Of a DNA stretch of 64,000 nucleotides, positions 34,606 to 43,185 are shown in pieces; position 1 is the stretch's first letter, and each line of letters starts with the position of its first letter. The notes beneath the pieces were generated by a model. The model was not told where the DNA came from. It did not search any database and saw nothing but the letters and a program-made list of their open reading frames with translations. The translations under genes and the position numbers were made by a program. This stretch comes from JAAXPZ01 sp965215705 (GTDB lineage Bacteria; Campylobacterota; Campylobacteria; Campylobacterales; Sulfurovaceae), in the NCBI GenBank assembly GCA_965215705.1, contig CBDCEE010000003.1, positions 930,001 through 994,000 on the forward strand. The letters are read 5' to 3'.

Positions 34606-35546
34606 GACTTTACCTTATTTAATGCTTTGACATAGATACTTCCTAATCCAAATACAGTTACAAATAGTATCACAGCAAATGCTGATGCATATCCTGTTTT
34701 CCAAAGCTCAAATGCAGCTCTTTTCAAATTGATAGATGCCAATTCTGTCACAGAACCAGGTCCTCCCGAAGTAAGTTCAACAACCATATCAAACATTTTA
34801 AAATTCTCTATTGCTCTGAAGAGCACTGCAAGCATAATGAATGGCATAATTCTGGGCAAGGTAATATATATAAATTTTTGGAAGGTACTTGCTCTATCTA
34901 CCTCTGCTGCTTCATAAAGACTTTCTGGAATAGATCTTAAGCCAGCCAAACATAGTAACATCACATAGGGCGACCACATCCATGTATCAACAATGATAAT
35001 AGCCCATGGTGCCAAGTCTACTGATCCTATCATATCAATAGGGCCAACATCAACGAAAAAGTTGATGATATTGCTGAAAATACCTGTCTGTGGTTGAAAT
35101 AAATATGTCCAAAATACCCCCACGACTGCAGGAGATAGCATCATTGGAATCAAGATGACAGTAGTCCAAAAATTTGAACTTTTAAAGTTACTGTTTAGCA
35201 TCAATGCCAAACCTAGTCCGATGAGAATTTGCAAAAACATTGTCCAGCTAACAAAATGTGCTGTTGCCTGTAGATATCCCCATACATCATCACTTCCCAA
35301 AAGTCTCTCATAATTGCGTGTACCTACCCACAGTATCTCTCTTCCTGGTCTATTGGCTCTATAGTTAGTAAAAGAGAGATAGATCGTCCATATTAAAGGA
35401 AAGATATTGATTGCGAGCAACAAAAAAATTGTCGGAGATATAAATAGCCAAGCAATCGTTTTATCAGATAAGCCTTTGACTTTATTTGCAACATTAACAG
35501 GGGTTTTTTTTGCAATATTATTGATTAGTTTATTTTCATCCATCAT
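34602..35546 (-). CDS. glpP: ABC transporter permease (GlpP-like, MalF type)
   Basis: 314 residues, about six membrane helices. The EAA loop reads LYEAAEVDRASTFQKFIYITLPRIMPF. The start is MMDENKLINN; either Met could be used. It pairs with the following permease to form the translocation pore. It lies 115 bases downstream of the binding-protein gene. Confidence 0.88.
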   Translation of the reverse strand: MMDENKLINNIAKKTPVNVANKVKGLSDKTIAWLFISPTIFLLLAINIFPLIWTIYLSFTNYRANRPGREILWVGTRNYERLLGSDDVWGYLQATAHFVSWTMFLQILIGLGLALMLNSNFKSSNFWTTVILIPMMLSPAVVGVFWTYLFQPQTGIFSNIINFFVDVGPIDMIGSVDLAPWAIIIVDTWMWSPYVMLLCLAGLRSIPESLYEAAEVDRASTFQKFIYITLPRIMPFIMLAVLFRAIENFKMFDMVVELTSGGPGSVTELASINLKRAAFELWKTGYASAFAVILFVTVFGLGSIYVKALNKVKS

Positions 35547-35661
35547 GCATTCAGTCTTTATTTTGAAATTTAACTAAAATGAGATTTTTGATTGATAGAA
35601 ACCTCATTTTCAGTTAATACACAAGCCATATCTGGCTCATGTATCTTAGTTACTATTGATT

Positions 35662-36975
35662 TTATAGTTTACCATCATCTTGGAATATCTCTGTCCAATC
35701 TTTTACCAACTTATCAAGTGCTTCTTTTGCAGTACCTTTCCCAGCTACTACATAATCATGAAGTCTTTTTTGCATCGCTTGTAAAAGCTCTCCATAGGTA
35801 GGCTCTTGCCAAAAGTCTTTCACATTTGCCATTGCTTTTTTAAACTCTCCCGCAAAGGGTGAGGAAGTTACATAACCAGGATCATCCAATACTGCTTTTG
35901 CAGCAGAACTTCCTCCTATTTTTTGCCATTTTTTCTGAACTGCAGGGTCTGCAAACCATTTGATGTATTCTAGTGCCTCTTTTTTCTTATCAGAATAAGA
36001 AACTACAGATATTCCCTGTCCTCCGAGCGTTGATGCTTTCACTTTTTGACTTGGATTCACAAAGAAACCTGACACATCACCGCCAACTTTATCATCTTTA
36101 ACTATGCCTGGGAAAAATGCAAACCAGTTCATTTGCATAGCAACTTGTCCTGATTTGTACGCATCTAGGTTGGCAACCATATAAGCATCAGAGTGTCCAG
36201 GAGGTGTATCATTCACATACATAGACCTATAGAACTCTAAACCTTTGACGGCATCTTCTGAGTTTGTATACCCTTCCAAGTCGTATGGCTTGTTTGGATT
36301 TTGATACTGCATACCAAATGAGTAGAGAGCAGCTGTTGCTCCCATTGTGATACCTTCTGACCCTCTCTCTGTATAGATGGCAGCTCCATATACTTTTTTG
36401 CCATCTATCATTCTTCCTTGGAAAAAATCAGCAATCTGCTTTAACTCTGTCCATGTTTTAGGAACTTCAAGTGCTCTCCCATATTTCTCTTTAAATTTGG
36501 CTTGCAGCTCTGGACGTGCAAACCAGTCTTTACGATATACCCACCCTAATGCATCAGCCATTGCTGGTAATGACCAGTAATTTTTAGTCCCCTTTGGCCA
36601 TGCAGAGTATGCTTCAACCGTTGCTGGTGCAAAACTATCCATAGAGATACCTTCTTTTTTGAAGAAATCATTTAGCTTAATATAATGCCCATACGTAGCA
36701 GATCCACCAATCCACTGGCTATCCCCTATAAGTAAATCACAAAGTTTACCTTTAGAGTTTAACTCATTTGTAAACCGGTCAGCAAAATTTGTCCATGGTA
36801 CAAATTCAAATTGCATCTTAATACCAGATTTGGCCGTAAAGTCCTTAGACAGTTCTACCAGAGCATTTGCTGGATCCCATGCTGCCCAACATAATGTAAG
36901 GTCTTTTGCACTCATTTGAGAAGTAAACCCTGCTACTGCAGCCAATACAACTAATCTTTTCTTCCAACTTTTCAT
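35662..36975 (-). CDS. glpV: ABC transporter substrate-binding protein (GlpV-like)
   Basis: 437 residues, periplasmic, family 1 (sugar/polyol) binding protein. Signal peptide KSWKKRLVVLAAVAGFTSQMSA. The body has DLTLCWAAWDPANALVELSKDFTAKSGIKMQFEFVPW and Trp-rich segments that often line polyol pockets. First gene of the operon, with AAGGAG seven bases before the ATG and a good sigma-70 promoter upstream. The substrate is inferred from the operon (glycerol or dihydroxyacetone), not from a seen motif. Confidence 0.82.
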   Translation of the reverse strand: MKSWKKRLVVLAAVAGFTSQMSAKDLTLCWAAWDPANALVELSKDFTAKSGIKMQFEFVPWTNFADRFTNELNSKGKLCDLLIGDSQWIGGSATYGHYIKLNDFFKKEGISMDSFAPATVEAYSAWPKGTKNYWSLPAMADALGWVYRKDWFARPELQAKFKEKYGRALEVPKTWTELKQIADFFQGRMIDGKKVYGAAIYTERGSEGITMGATAALYSFGMQYQNPNKPYDLEGYTNSEDAVKGLEFYRSMYVNDTPPGHSDAYMVANLDAYKSGQVAMQMNWFAFFPGIVKDDKVGGDVSGFFVNPSQKVKASTLGGQGISVVSYSDKKKEALEYIKWFADPAVQKKWQKIGGSSAAKAVLDDPGYVTSSPFAGEFKKAMANVKDFWQEPTYGELLQAMQKRLHDYVVAGKGTAKEALDKLVKDWTEIFQDDGKL

Positions 36976-37033
36976 GTATTTCTCCTTAATGTTTAATACA
37001 AGCGGTCAAAAATTATTGACCTACCTTTAAACT

Positions 37034-37062
37034 AGGATAGCTTTTTCGGTAAATAATGTCAA
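37034..37062 (-). promoter_or_regulatory. Sigma-70 promoter of the glp/dha operon
   Basis: On the reverse strand TTGACA (37057-37062) is followed after 17 bases by TATCCT (37034-37039). This gives a perfect -35 and a 4-of-6 -10. The predicted start is near 37027, about 50 bases before the binding-protein ATG. Confidence 0.65.
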
Positions 37063-37108
37063 TAATAGCGATGATTTCAACAAAAAGTTTAAAAAATATT
37101 TACATTAA

Positions 37109-37146
37109 GTGACATAATTGTCACATAATTGTGATAATTATATCAC
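37109..37146. promoter_or_regulatory. Paired palindromic operators upstream of the glp/dha promoter
   Basis: Two 16-bp perfect palindromes, GTGACATAATTGTCAC (37109-37124) and GTGATAATTATATCAC (37131-37146), have centres 22 bp apart, two helical turns. The outer flanks (TTAAGTGA...TCACTTAA) make the whole block symmetric. GTGA-N8-TCAC spacing is two bases wider than the CRP consensus. The sites lie upstream of the -35, as for an activator. No regulator gene is seen nearby. Confidence 0.65.
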
Positions 37147-37246
37147 TTAAATATCTACTTAAGTATTCTTAAAAAATAATGGTTATTCTGATACTTTCTA
37201 TAACAATAGTGTAATTTCTAAAATCCTTTGATGTGATTCTCTAATG

Positions 37247-38008
37247 CTATTTTTTCATATTGGCTTCTAGCCTGCCTGTGTAGTAGGAGATGGGATAGGT
37301 CAGTAGTAGATACCCAATCGCCAGCGGAATATAGCTCTCAAGGGTGGAGTAGGTGTAGGCGTTGACCTCTTGGGCATTCATGGTAAATTCTCGGATGGAG
37401 ATAATAGAGAGGAGTGAAGAGTCCTTGATGATCGAGGCAAACTGCCCTGTGAGTGCGGGGAGCATTCTACGAAAGGCTTGGGGAAAGATGATATAGGTGT
37501 ACATCTGGAAATTATTCATCCCCAAACTCATACTCGTCTCATACTGCTCATAGTCCACCGACTCTATCGCTGCACGGATGATCTCAGAGACATAGGCGCC
37601 GGAAAACAGTGCCAGTATCACCGTACCCACCACATATCTGTTCTCCAAGCCCAACGTATTGGCAAAGACATAGAAAAATATTAATATCTGCACCAGCAGG
37701 GGTGTCCCTCGGATAAGCTCTATATAGAAACGGGAGAGAAACCGAAGCAGAATGAACTTGGACTTCTGACCATAGGCAAAAAAAAGCCCAATTGCTAGAC
37801 TCAAAAGCAGTGCAAAAAAAGAGATCACGATCGTCATCAAAAGCCCATCGATGAATTTTTGCTTGTAGGCATAGACCGCTTCCCAGTTGAAGTCATAGGA
37901 GAGGTTTTTGAACATCAGATAAAAGGTCGCCGATACCAATAGGATAAGCAAGATAAAGTTCAGGAGATACACCCCTCTAGGCAGTGTATTTCCTGACCTG
38001 AAGCCCAA
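37247..38008 (-). CDS. Polar amino-acid ABC transporter permease
   Basis: 253 residues with about five membrane helices and the HisM/GlnP family signature SMSLGMNNFQMYTYIIFPQAFRRMLPALTGQFASIIKDSSL. The start is uncertain: TTG at 38008 gives MGFRSGN, but the frame is open back to the stop of the binding-protein gene. AGGAG there is followed by no standard start codon at good spacing. Fragments of a second copy lie at 28676-28881. The ATPase gene of this transporter is not in the window. Confidence 0.88.
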   Translation of the reverse strand: MGFRSGNTLPRGVYLLNFILLILLVSATFYLMFKNLSYDFNWEAVYAYKQKFIDGLLMTIVISFFALLLSLAIGLFFAYGQKSKFILLRFLSRFYIELIRGTPLLVQILIFFYVFANTLGLENRYVVGTVILALFSGAYVSEIIRAAIESVDYEQYETSMSLGMNNFQMYTYIIFPQAFRRMLPALTGQFASIIKDSSLLSIISIREFTMNAQEVNAYTYSTLESYIPLAIGYLLLTYPISYYTGRLEANMKK

Positions 38009-38047
38009 CTCTTGGATAAAGTAGTCTCTCAGTTTGATAGTGCGCTC

Positions 38048-38833
38048 CTAGAAGAAAAAAGGAATGCCAAGTGCATCAAATGTTTTCTTGGCATCAGTCA
38101 GATGCGTATTGGCAAACGTGGCAAAGGTGCCATCAGCTTTAGCCTTTTTGATAAAGGCATCTACCTCTGCCTTGAGTGGGCTGCCTTTTTTGAGAGCAAC
38201 TCCCCAGTGCTCAAAATCCTTCTGAAATGATTTGAGTAGTGCTACCGTGGTATCCTTATGTTTGGCATAGTTTTTGTAGATGGTGAGCTGATCGTAGATA
38301 AAGCCATCAGCTTTGCCCTGTACGACCTCTAGCACACAGGCTGATTCTTTGTCAAATACAAGCATCTGTGCATTGGATAGATGGTCTCTAGCGTAGAGAT
38401 GCCCTGTGGAGCCTTTCTTAACCGCTACTGTTTTACCCTTGACATTAAGATCATCGATAGAGGCGACACCCGATTTTTTGTTTGCCAGGATAGCTAGAGA
38501 AGACTGTGCATACGGTACAGAAAAGTCGATCGACTTCTTTCGCTCCTCTGTGATCGTCATCGAGGAGATGATCAGATCGATCTTGCCTGTTTTGAGTGAG
38601 GGGATCAGTCCATCCCATGCGATATTTTCTATGACTACTTCACGTCCCATAGCCTTACCCAGTGCTTTGGCAAAATCCACAGAGACGCCAGAGGGCTTGC
38701 CCTCCTTGTCACTCATCTCAAACGGCGGATACGCCAGTTCCATACCAACTTTGAGTGCTTTTTTCGTCTCACTTGCTGTTGCTAGTGACCATGAGAACAG
38801 TGTGATAAACAGTATTGCAAATATTTTTTTCAT
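38048..38833 (-). CDS. Amino-acid ABC transporter substrate-binding protein
   Basis: 261 residues, periplasmic, family 3 binding protein. Signal peptide KKIFAILFITLFSWSLATA; body KVGMELAYPPFEMSDKEGKPSGVSVDFAKALG, IAWDGLIPSLKTGKIDLIISSMTITEERKK and the ligand-contact run VKKGSTGHLYARDHL. It is directly upstream of the permease. A MITE-like element and an IS copy have entered the gap upstream of it, and no ATPase gene follows. Confidence 0.9.
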   Translation of the reverse strand: MKKIFAILFITLFSWSLATASETKKALKVGMELAYPPFEMSDKEGKPSGVSVDFAKALGKAMGREVVIENIAWDGLIPSLKTGKIDLIISSMTITEERKKSIDFSVPYAQSSLAILANKKSGVASIDDLNVKGKTVAVKKGSTGHLYARDHLSNAQMLVFDKESACVLEVVQGKADGFIYDQLTIYKNYAKHKDTTVALLKSFQKDFEHWGVALKKGSPLKAEVDAFIKKAKADGTFATFANTHLTDAKKTFDALGIPFFF

Positions 38834-38895
38834 ATTTTTACCTTTATGTATAATTTTGTTTTATATTATCTCATAATTAACTTAGTATTTAATTA

Positions 38896-39631
38896 GGGTC
38901 TAGTAAACTTTAGAGGTTATTTGTTCGAAGATTCTTTAATAGTATAGCATAGATATCATTATGCCTATTGTTGAATCTAAACTCACTCTCCTTGAGATGG
39001 AGATAAAACATCTCATCTCTAAGTCCATTAAACTTTGCCAATCTTCTTTTAGTATAACTCCAAAAGGATTCAATGCCATTTACATGAGACTTACCTCGCA
39101 CAAACTCATCTTTGGAATGAAAGACCCTGTAGTGATCATAGCCATTAAGGACTAAGCCATCATAGGCTTTCCAACCATCAGTATGAATAGTACTTCCTTC
39201 AAGTATCTTTCCCTCAATAATAGGCATGAGTTCAGCTCTCGAGCAGTTCTTGACTATTTGAACATAGACATTACCATCTCTTTTTAATAAGCCAAACACA
39301 GGTGTCTTTCCTGCTGCACCTCTACCACGTTTTCCTCTTACTCTTTTGGCACCAAAGTAAGATTCATCTAATTCAAACTCTCCATCTTCAATATTGTTCT
39401 CTAGTAGATTCTGGTAGATGTATATGCGTAACTTTTGAAATAGCTTCTTACAAGTCGTATGAGATATGTTAGTTATCTTTGAGGTTTCATATGCATTTAG
39501 ATCAAGTGAAAAACACTTAATTAACTGCCTAAATTTACGCTCTGAAATGTGCGTACCTTTTGAGTACTTGTTTTTGTTCGGTGTAGTCATGCTTTAAGAT
39601 ACCTTTTGGACTCTTAAAGTTTACTAGACCC
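38896..39631 (-). mobile_element. IS1595-type insertion sequence, copy 2 (736 bp)
   Basis: Same terminal repeats and length as copy 1, in inverse orientation, flanked by its own 7-bp direct repeat TTAATTA (38889-38895 and 39632-39638). Independent target duplications on the two copies show two separate insertions. Recombination between the inverted copies would flip the intervening 9.1 kb. Confidence 0.95.
38910..39590 (-). CDS. IS1595-family transposase, copy 2
   Basis: Protein identical to the transposase of copy 1 (226 residues; catalytic region ELDESYFGAKR, IHTDGWKAYDGL, HVNGIESFWSYTKRRL). The nucleotide sequence also agrees wherever I compared it. Confidence 0.94.
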   Translation of the reverse strand: MTTPNKNKYSKGTHISERKFRQLIKCFSLDLNAYETSKITNISHTTCKKLFQKLRIYIYQNLLENNIEDGEFELDESYFGAKRVRGKRGRGAAGKTPVFGLLKRDGNVYVQIVKNCSRAELMPIIEGKILEGSTIHTDGWKAYDGLVLNGYDHYRVFHSKDEFVRGKSHVNGIESFWSYTKRRLAKFNGLRDEMFYLHLKESEFRFNNRHNDIYAILLKNLRTNNL

Positions 39632-39637
39632 TTAATT

Positions 39638-39905
39638 ATTACCGATCCAACGCATAGTTCGAATTTTTGATGTAGTGATTTCGTTCATAATCAAGGCAGA
39701 TTTTTGAAGGACTCGCCTTAGCAAATTCGAAAAAATCTAACGCAGAGTATGGGCGAAAGCACTGCACCCTTAGGGGAGAATGCAAAGAAGCAATCTGCAA
39801 ACAAAAAAATATTTGAATTAACCAGTTAGTCCTGCATATTTTTTTACTCACATCTTACTCCTTTGCATTCTCTCAAAAGTTCGAACTATGCGTTGGATCG
39901 GTAAT
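39638..39905. mobile_element. 268-bp MITE-like element with 26-bp terminal inverted repeats
   Basis: Perfect 26-bp inverted ends at 39638-39663 and 39880-39905 (ends start ATTACCGATCCAACGC). The interior has no credible gene; a 70-codon open frame on the minus strand covers nearly all of it and looks like chance or a remnant. The left end touches the target site of IS copy 2. The right end supplies the first bases of the pepA upstream region. No transposase is encoded, so it would need one in trans. Confidence 0.85.
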
Positions 39906-39989
39906 AGGACAATTTTTATACTATTTACAAGATATTTACCAATTTTGCGCTATACTCTTTCTCATATGTTAGACACCCAAAGGAACCCC

Positions 39990-41483
39990 ATGAACTTTCA
40001 GATCATCCAAGCAAAACTCTCTGAGATCAAAGCAGACCTAGAGATTATCATTGTCATCAAAAAGAATCTCAAACATGCATTTATCCAAGATAAAAAACTT
40101 CTCAAAAAAGCTGGCTTTGAAGCAGCACAAGATGCACTCTGCCTACTGGTAGAAAAAAATAGGCTCTATGTCGGTGCTGACTCTCTCAAAGGAAACGATA
40201 TACGCCCTGCTGTCGCCACAGCCATGCGTAGCCTGATCGGAAACAAAGCCTACAAAAGTGTCAAGATCGCCACCTATCTCAGCCATCCACGCTGTACTGC
40301 TACACTACGGGCCATGATAGAAGGCATGATGCTCGGAGCCTACAGTTTCACCCGATACAAGAGCAAAAAAGCCAAAACCACTATCAAAGAAGTGACCATC
40401 TCCATAGAAGGATACGGCAAGTATGAGATCTCTCTAGAGAGTGCCTCCAGAGCCGTACACAATGGTGAGATTGCAGCCAGTGCGACCAACTTTACCAGAG
40501 ATATCGTTAACACCACACCAGAGGACTGCTACCCTGAGACACTGGCAAAGATAGCCAGAAAGATAGCCAAGAATAGCGCACTGGAGTGTCACATACTAAA
40601 ACCAACAGCACTCAAAAAACAAAAGATGAACGCCCTACTCTCCGTGGCACGCGCCAGCCGTCATAGACCCAGAGTGATCCATCTCGCACATAAGCCCAAG
40701 AACCCCAAAGCAGTCGTTTCGATTGTCGGCAAAGGACTCACCTATGACAGTGGTGGACTCAGCCTCAAACCATCAGACTTCATGGTCACGATGAAATCAG
40801 ACAAGAGTGGGGGCTCTGCAGTACTAGGCATCATGAAAGCCATCTCTGAAATGAATCTACCTATCGAGGTACATGGTTTTGTGGGTGCCGTGGAAAATAT
40901 GATCGGTGGAGATGCCTACAAGCCAGATGATGTACTCAAAGCCAAAAATGGTAAGACTATCGAAGTACGCAATACCGATGCGGAAGGAAGACTCGTATTG
41001 GCTGATGTACTCTGTTATGCACAGCAGGAGGTCGAAGCAGACTATCTGTTTGATATGGCAACACTCACCGGTGCCTGTGTGGTAGGTGTGGGACATTATA
41101 CTTCCGGTGTGATGGGAAACAGTGAAAAAGTGATCGACAAGGTACTCGAATCCGCCTTCAACGCTGGAGAACTTGCAACCAAGCTGGACTTCAATCGCTA
41201 CCTCGCCAAATCACTCAAGAGTGAGATCGCAGATATCTGTAACATCTCCAATACCCGCTACGGCGGTGCGATCACCGCAGGACAGTTCCTCTCTGAATTT
41301 ATCGATGAAAAACACACAAACAAGTGGGCACATATCGATATCGCTGGCCCTGCCTTTGTAGAATCCGTCTGGGGAGAGAATCCTCATGGCGCCAGTGGTG
41401 CAGGGGTACGGATGATGATCCAACTCATAGAGAAGCTCTCACGTGCTGCGGGGCACAATGGCGTGCATGGAACCAGAAAGTAG
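39990..41483 (+). CDS. pepA: Leucyl aminopeptidase (M17)
   Basis: PepA removes N-terminal amino acids with a two-metal hexameric active site. 497 residues from the ATG after AGGAACCCC; an in-frame Met further upstream lies in the MITE. The C-terminal catalytic domain has VGKGLTYDSGGLSLKP, the signature NTDAEGRLVLADVL near residue 327, and GGAITAGQFLSEF with HIDIAGPAF. It is coupled to the helicase gene three bases downstream. Confidence 0.95.
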   Translation: MNFQIIQAKLSEIKADLEIIIVIKKNLKHAFIQDKKLLKKAGFEAAQDALCLLVEKNRLYVGADSLKGNDIRPAVATAMRSLIGNKAYKSVKIATYLSHPRCTATLRAMIEGMMLGAYSFTRYKSKKAKTTIKEVTISIEGYGKYEISLESASRAVHNGEIAASATNFTRDIVNTTPEDCYPETLAKIARKIAKNSALECHILKPTALKKQKMNALLSVARASRHRPRVIHLAHKPKNPKAVVSIVGKGLTYDSGGLSLKPSDFMVTMKSDKSGGSAVLGIMKAISEMNLPIEVHGFVGAVENMIGGDAYKPDDVLKAKNGKTIEVRNTDAEGRLVLADVLCYAQQEVEADYLFDMATLTGACVVGVGHYTSGVMGNSEKVIDKVLESAFNAGELATKLDFNRYLAKSLKSEIADICNISNTRYGGAITAGQFLSEFIDEKHTNKWAHIDIAGPAFVESVWGENPHGASGAGVRMMIQLIEKLSRAAGHNGVHGTRK

Positions 41484-41485
41484 CT

Positions 41486-42757
41486 ATGTCACTCGCTACC
41501 CTAGGACTCTCTCTTTCACTCCTCAGAGCCACCAAGGAGAAGGGCTATAGCACAGCCACTGCCATCCAAAAAGAGCTCATCCCCGCCATCCTCACAGGAC
41601 GTGACATCCTCGCAGGGGCACAGACAGGCAGTGGCAAGACCGCAGGCTATGCCCTGCCGATCCTCCAAGAGCTCGCAGGAGAGTATCAAGAGGACAAACA
41701 CTACCCCAAAGCCCTCATCCTCGTACCTACCAGAGAGCTAGCCAGGCAGATCTATGCCAGCTTCAAGGACTACGGTAAGTACCTTCCACTCAAAGCCACG
41801 GTACTTTATGGTGGAGCCAACCTCACAGCACAAGCCAACAGGCTTGGGTCTGGTATGGATATCATCATCGCTACCAGTGGAAGGCTACTAGAACATGTGA
41901 GTCGAAAGAACCTCTCACTGGAGTCTGTACGCTATCTCGTGCTGGACGAAGCAGACACCACACTGGATATGGGATTTATCCATGAGATCAGTCAGATATT
42001 TACCCATCTACCCAAGAGACGACAAAACATCCTCATCTCAGCTACCCTCACCCCTGCTCTCAAACGGCTAGCAGATGAGATTCTCACCAAGCCCAAACTG
42101 ATCGAAACCGACCGTATGGGAAGCACCGCTACCTCCGTACAGCAAGTAGTCTACCCCGTCACCATCGAGAAAAAGGAAGAGCTCCTCTCCTATCTGATAG
42201 GCTCCAATAACTACAGCCAAGTGATGGTATTTGTCCGCAAAAAGGAGCTTGCAGACCAACTCTCCCTCCTACTCAATGACAGCGGGCTCAAAACCCAAGC
42301 GATCCACGGAGACAAAAGTGCAGGTGCCAGAAGCAGAGCATTGGCACAGTTCAAGGAAGGCAGCATCCGTGTACTCGTCGCCACAGACATCGCAGCCAGA
42401 GGATTGGACATCCCCTCGATGCAAGTCGTAGTCAACTATGATATCCCCCATGTACTAGGCGACTACATCCACCGTATCGGTCGCACAGGCAGAGCAGGCA
42501 GAGAGGGACTAGCCATCACACTCAACACCCCAGAAGAGTCCATCGCTCTAGGAGATCTAGAACGCCTTTTGGGCAAAGCGATCCCCAAAGAGATCCTCCC
42601 AGAATACGCTCCACCCAAGCAGACCAATACACAAAAAAAGTCCAAAGCAAAAGCTGAGATCAAAAAAACAGCGGGTGCTTTCGGACGTAAAAAGAGCAGA
42701 ACACCCCGTGCGAGCAAAAAGAGAAAAACGACGAAAAGAGATGGGTGGAAACGCTAA
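41486..42757 (+). CDS. DEAD-box ATP-dependent RNA helicase (RhlE-like)
   Basis: 423 residues from the ATG two bases after the pepA stop. Conserved motifs in order: Q motif ATAIQKELIP, Walker A AQTGSGKTAGYALP, PTRELARQI, VLDEADTTLDMGF, LISATLT, VATDIAARGLDIPSMQVV and HRIGRTGRAG. A Lys/Arg-rich tail (about 385-423) probably binds RNA. It remodels RNA in ribosome assembly or decay; the precise subfamily is uncertain. Confidence 0.93.
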   Translation: MSLATLGLSLSLLRATKEKGYSTATAIQKELIPAILTGRDILAGAQTGSGKTAGYALPILQELAGEYQEDKHYPKALILVPTRELARQIYASFKDYGKYLPLKATVLYGGANLTAQANRLGSGMDIIIATSGRLLEHVSRKNLSLESVRYLVLDEADTTLDMGFIHEISQIFTHLPKRRQNILISATLTPALKRLADEILTKPKLIETDRMGSTATSVQQVVYPVTIEKKEELLSYLIGSNNYSQVMVFVRKKELADQLSLLLNDSGLKTQAIHGDKSAGARSRALAQFKEGSIRVLVATDIAARGLDIPSMQVVVNYDIPHVLGDYIHRIGRTGRAGREGLAITLNTPEESIALGDLERLLGKAIPKEILPEYAPPKQTNTQKKSKAKAEIKKTAGAFGRKKSRTPRASKKRKTTKRDGWKR

Positions 42758-42835
42758 GAGAATGCTGAAGATTTGATACCCGTCCCCATGTAAAAGAACT
42801 GTGCTCACACGAAAAACTACTCAGGTCTATAGGGA

Positions 42836-43177
42836 CTAGAGAAAGGTACTTTGATACCTCTCCTCATCAAAACCAACCAAGACTTCACCCTCCCCAAACT
42901 CGATCACAGGTCTTTTGAGAAGGTAGTTCTCCTTCGCCATCCAGGTGATCTTTCCCTCAGTATCCAGGTTGAGTGCTTTGAGCTTTAAGTCTCTATATTT
43001 TTTGCCACGGTTGTTAAAAAGCAGATCGATATCTACTTTTTCAAGCCATGTTCTGATCTTCTCTTCACCTACGGACTCTTTTTTATAATCCACAAAATCA
43101 AAATCAATCTCATGTGCTCTCATAAACTTTAATGCTTTGCCTACAGTCGAGCAGGTCTTAATGCCATAGATTGTCAT
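42836..43177 (-). CDS. ArsC/Spx-family thioredoxin-fold protein (YffB-like)
   Basis: 113 residues: GIKTCSTVGKALKFM with one conserved Cys, then FDFVDYKKESV, LFNNRGKKYRDL and LLKRPVIEFGEGEVLVGFDEERY. The pattern is the ArsC-like family, closest to YffB-type proteins. A true arsenate reductase role is not supported. It is eight bases after marC on the same strand. Confidence 0.85.
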   Translation of the reverse strand: MTIYGIKTCSTVGKALKFMRAHEIDFDFVDYKKESVGEEKIRTWLEKVDIDLLFNNRGKKYRDLKLKALNLDTEGKITWMAKENYLLKRPVIEFGEGEVLVGFDEERYQSTFL

Positions 43178-43185
43178 TGTACTCC

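Noticed and set aside
37109..37146. CRP or FNR binding sites upstream of the glp operon
   Set aside because: The half-site spacing is GTGA-N8-TCAC, whereas CRP has N6, and FNR sites read TTGAT...ATCAA. The two palindromes remain as operators for an unknown regulator.
29019..39631. Composite transposon made of two IS1595 copies carrying the glp/dha genes
   Set aside because: Each IS has its own 7-bp target duplication at both of its ends, so each inserted alone. A composite unit would share one duplication at the outer ends only.
39639..39851. 70-codon minus-strand open frame in the MITE
   Set aside because: It lies inside the element, overlaps its terminal repeat, and has no recognisable domain or ribosome site.
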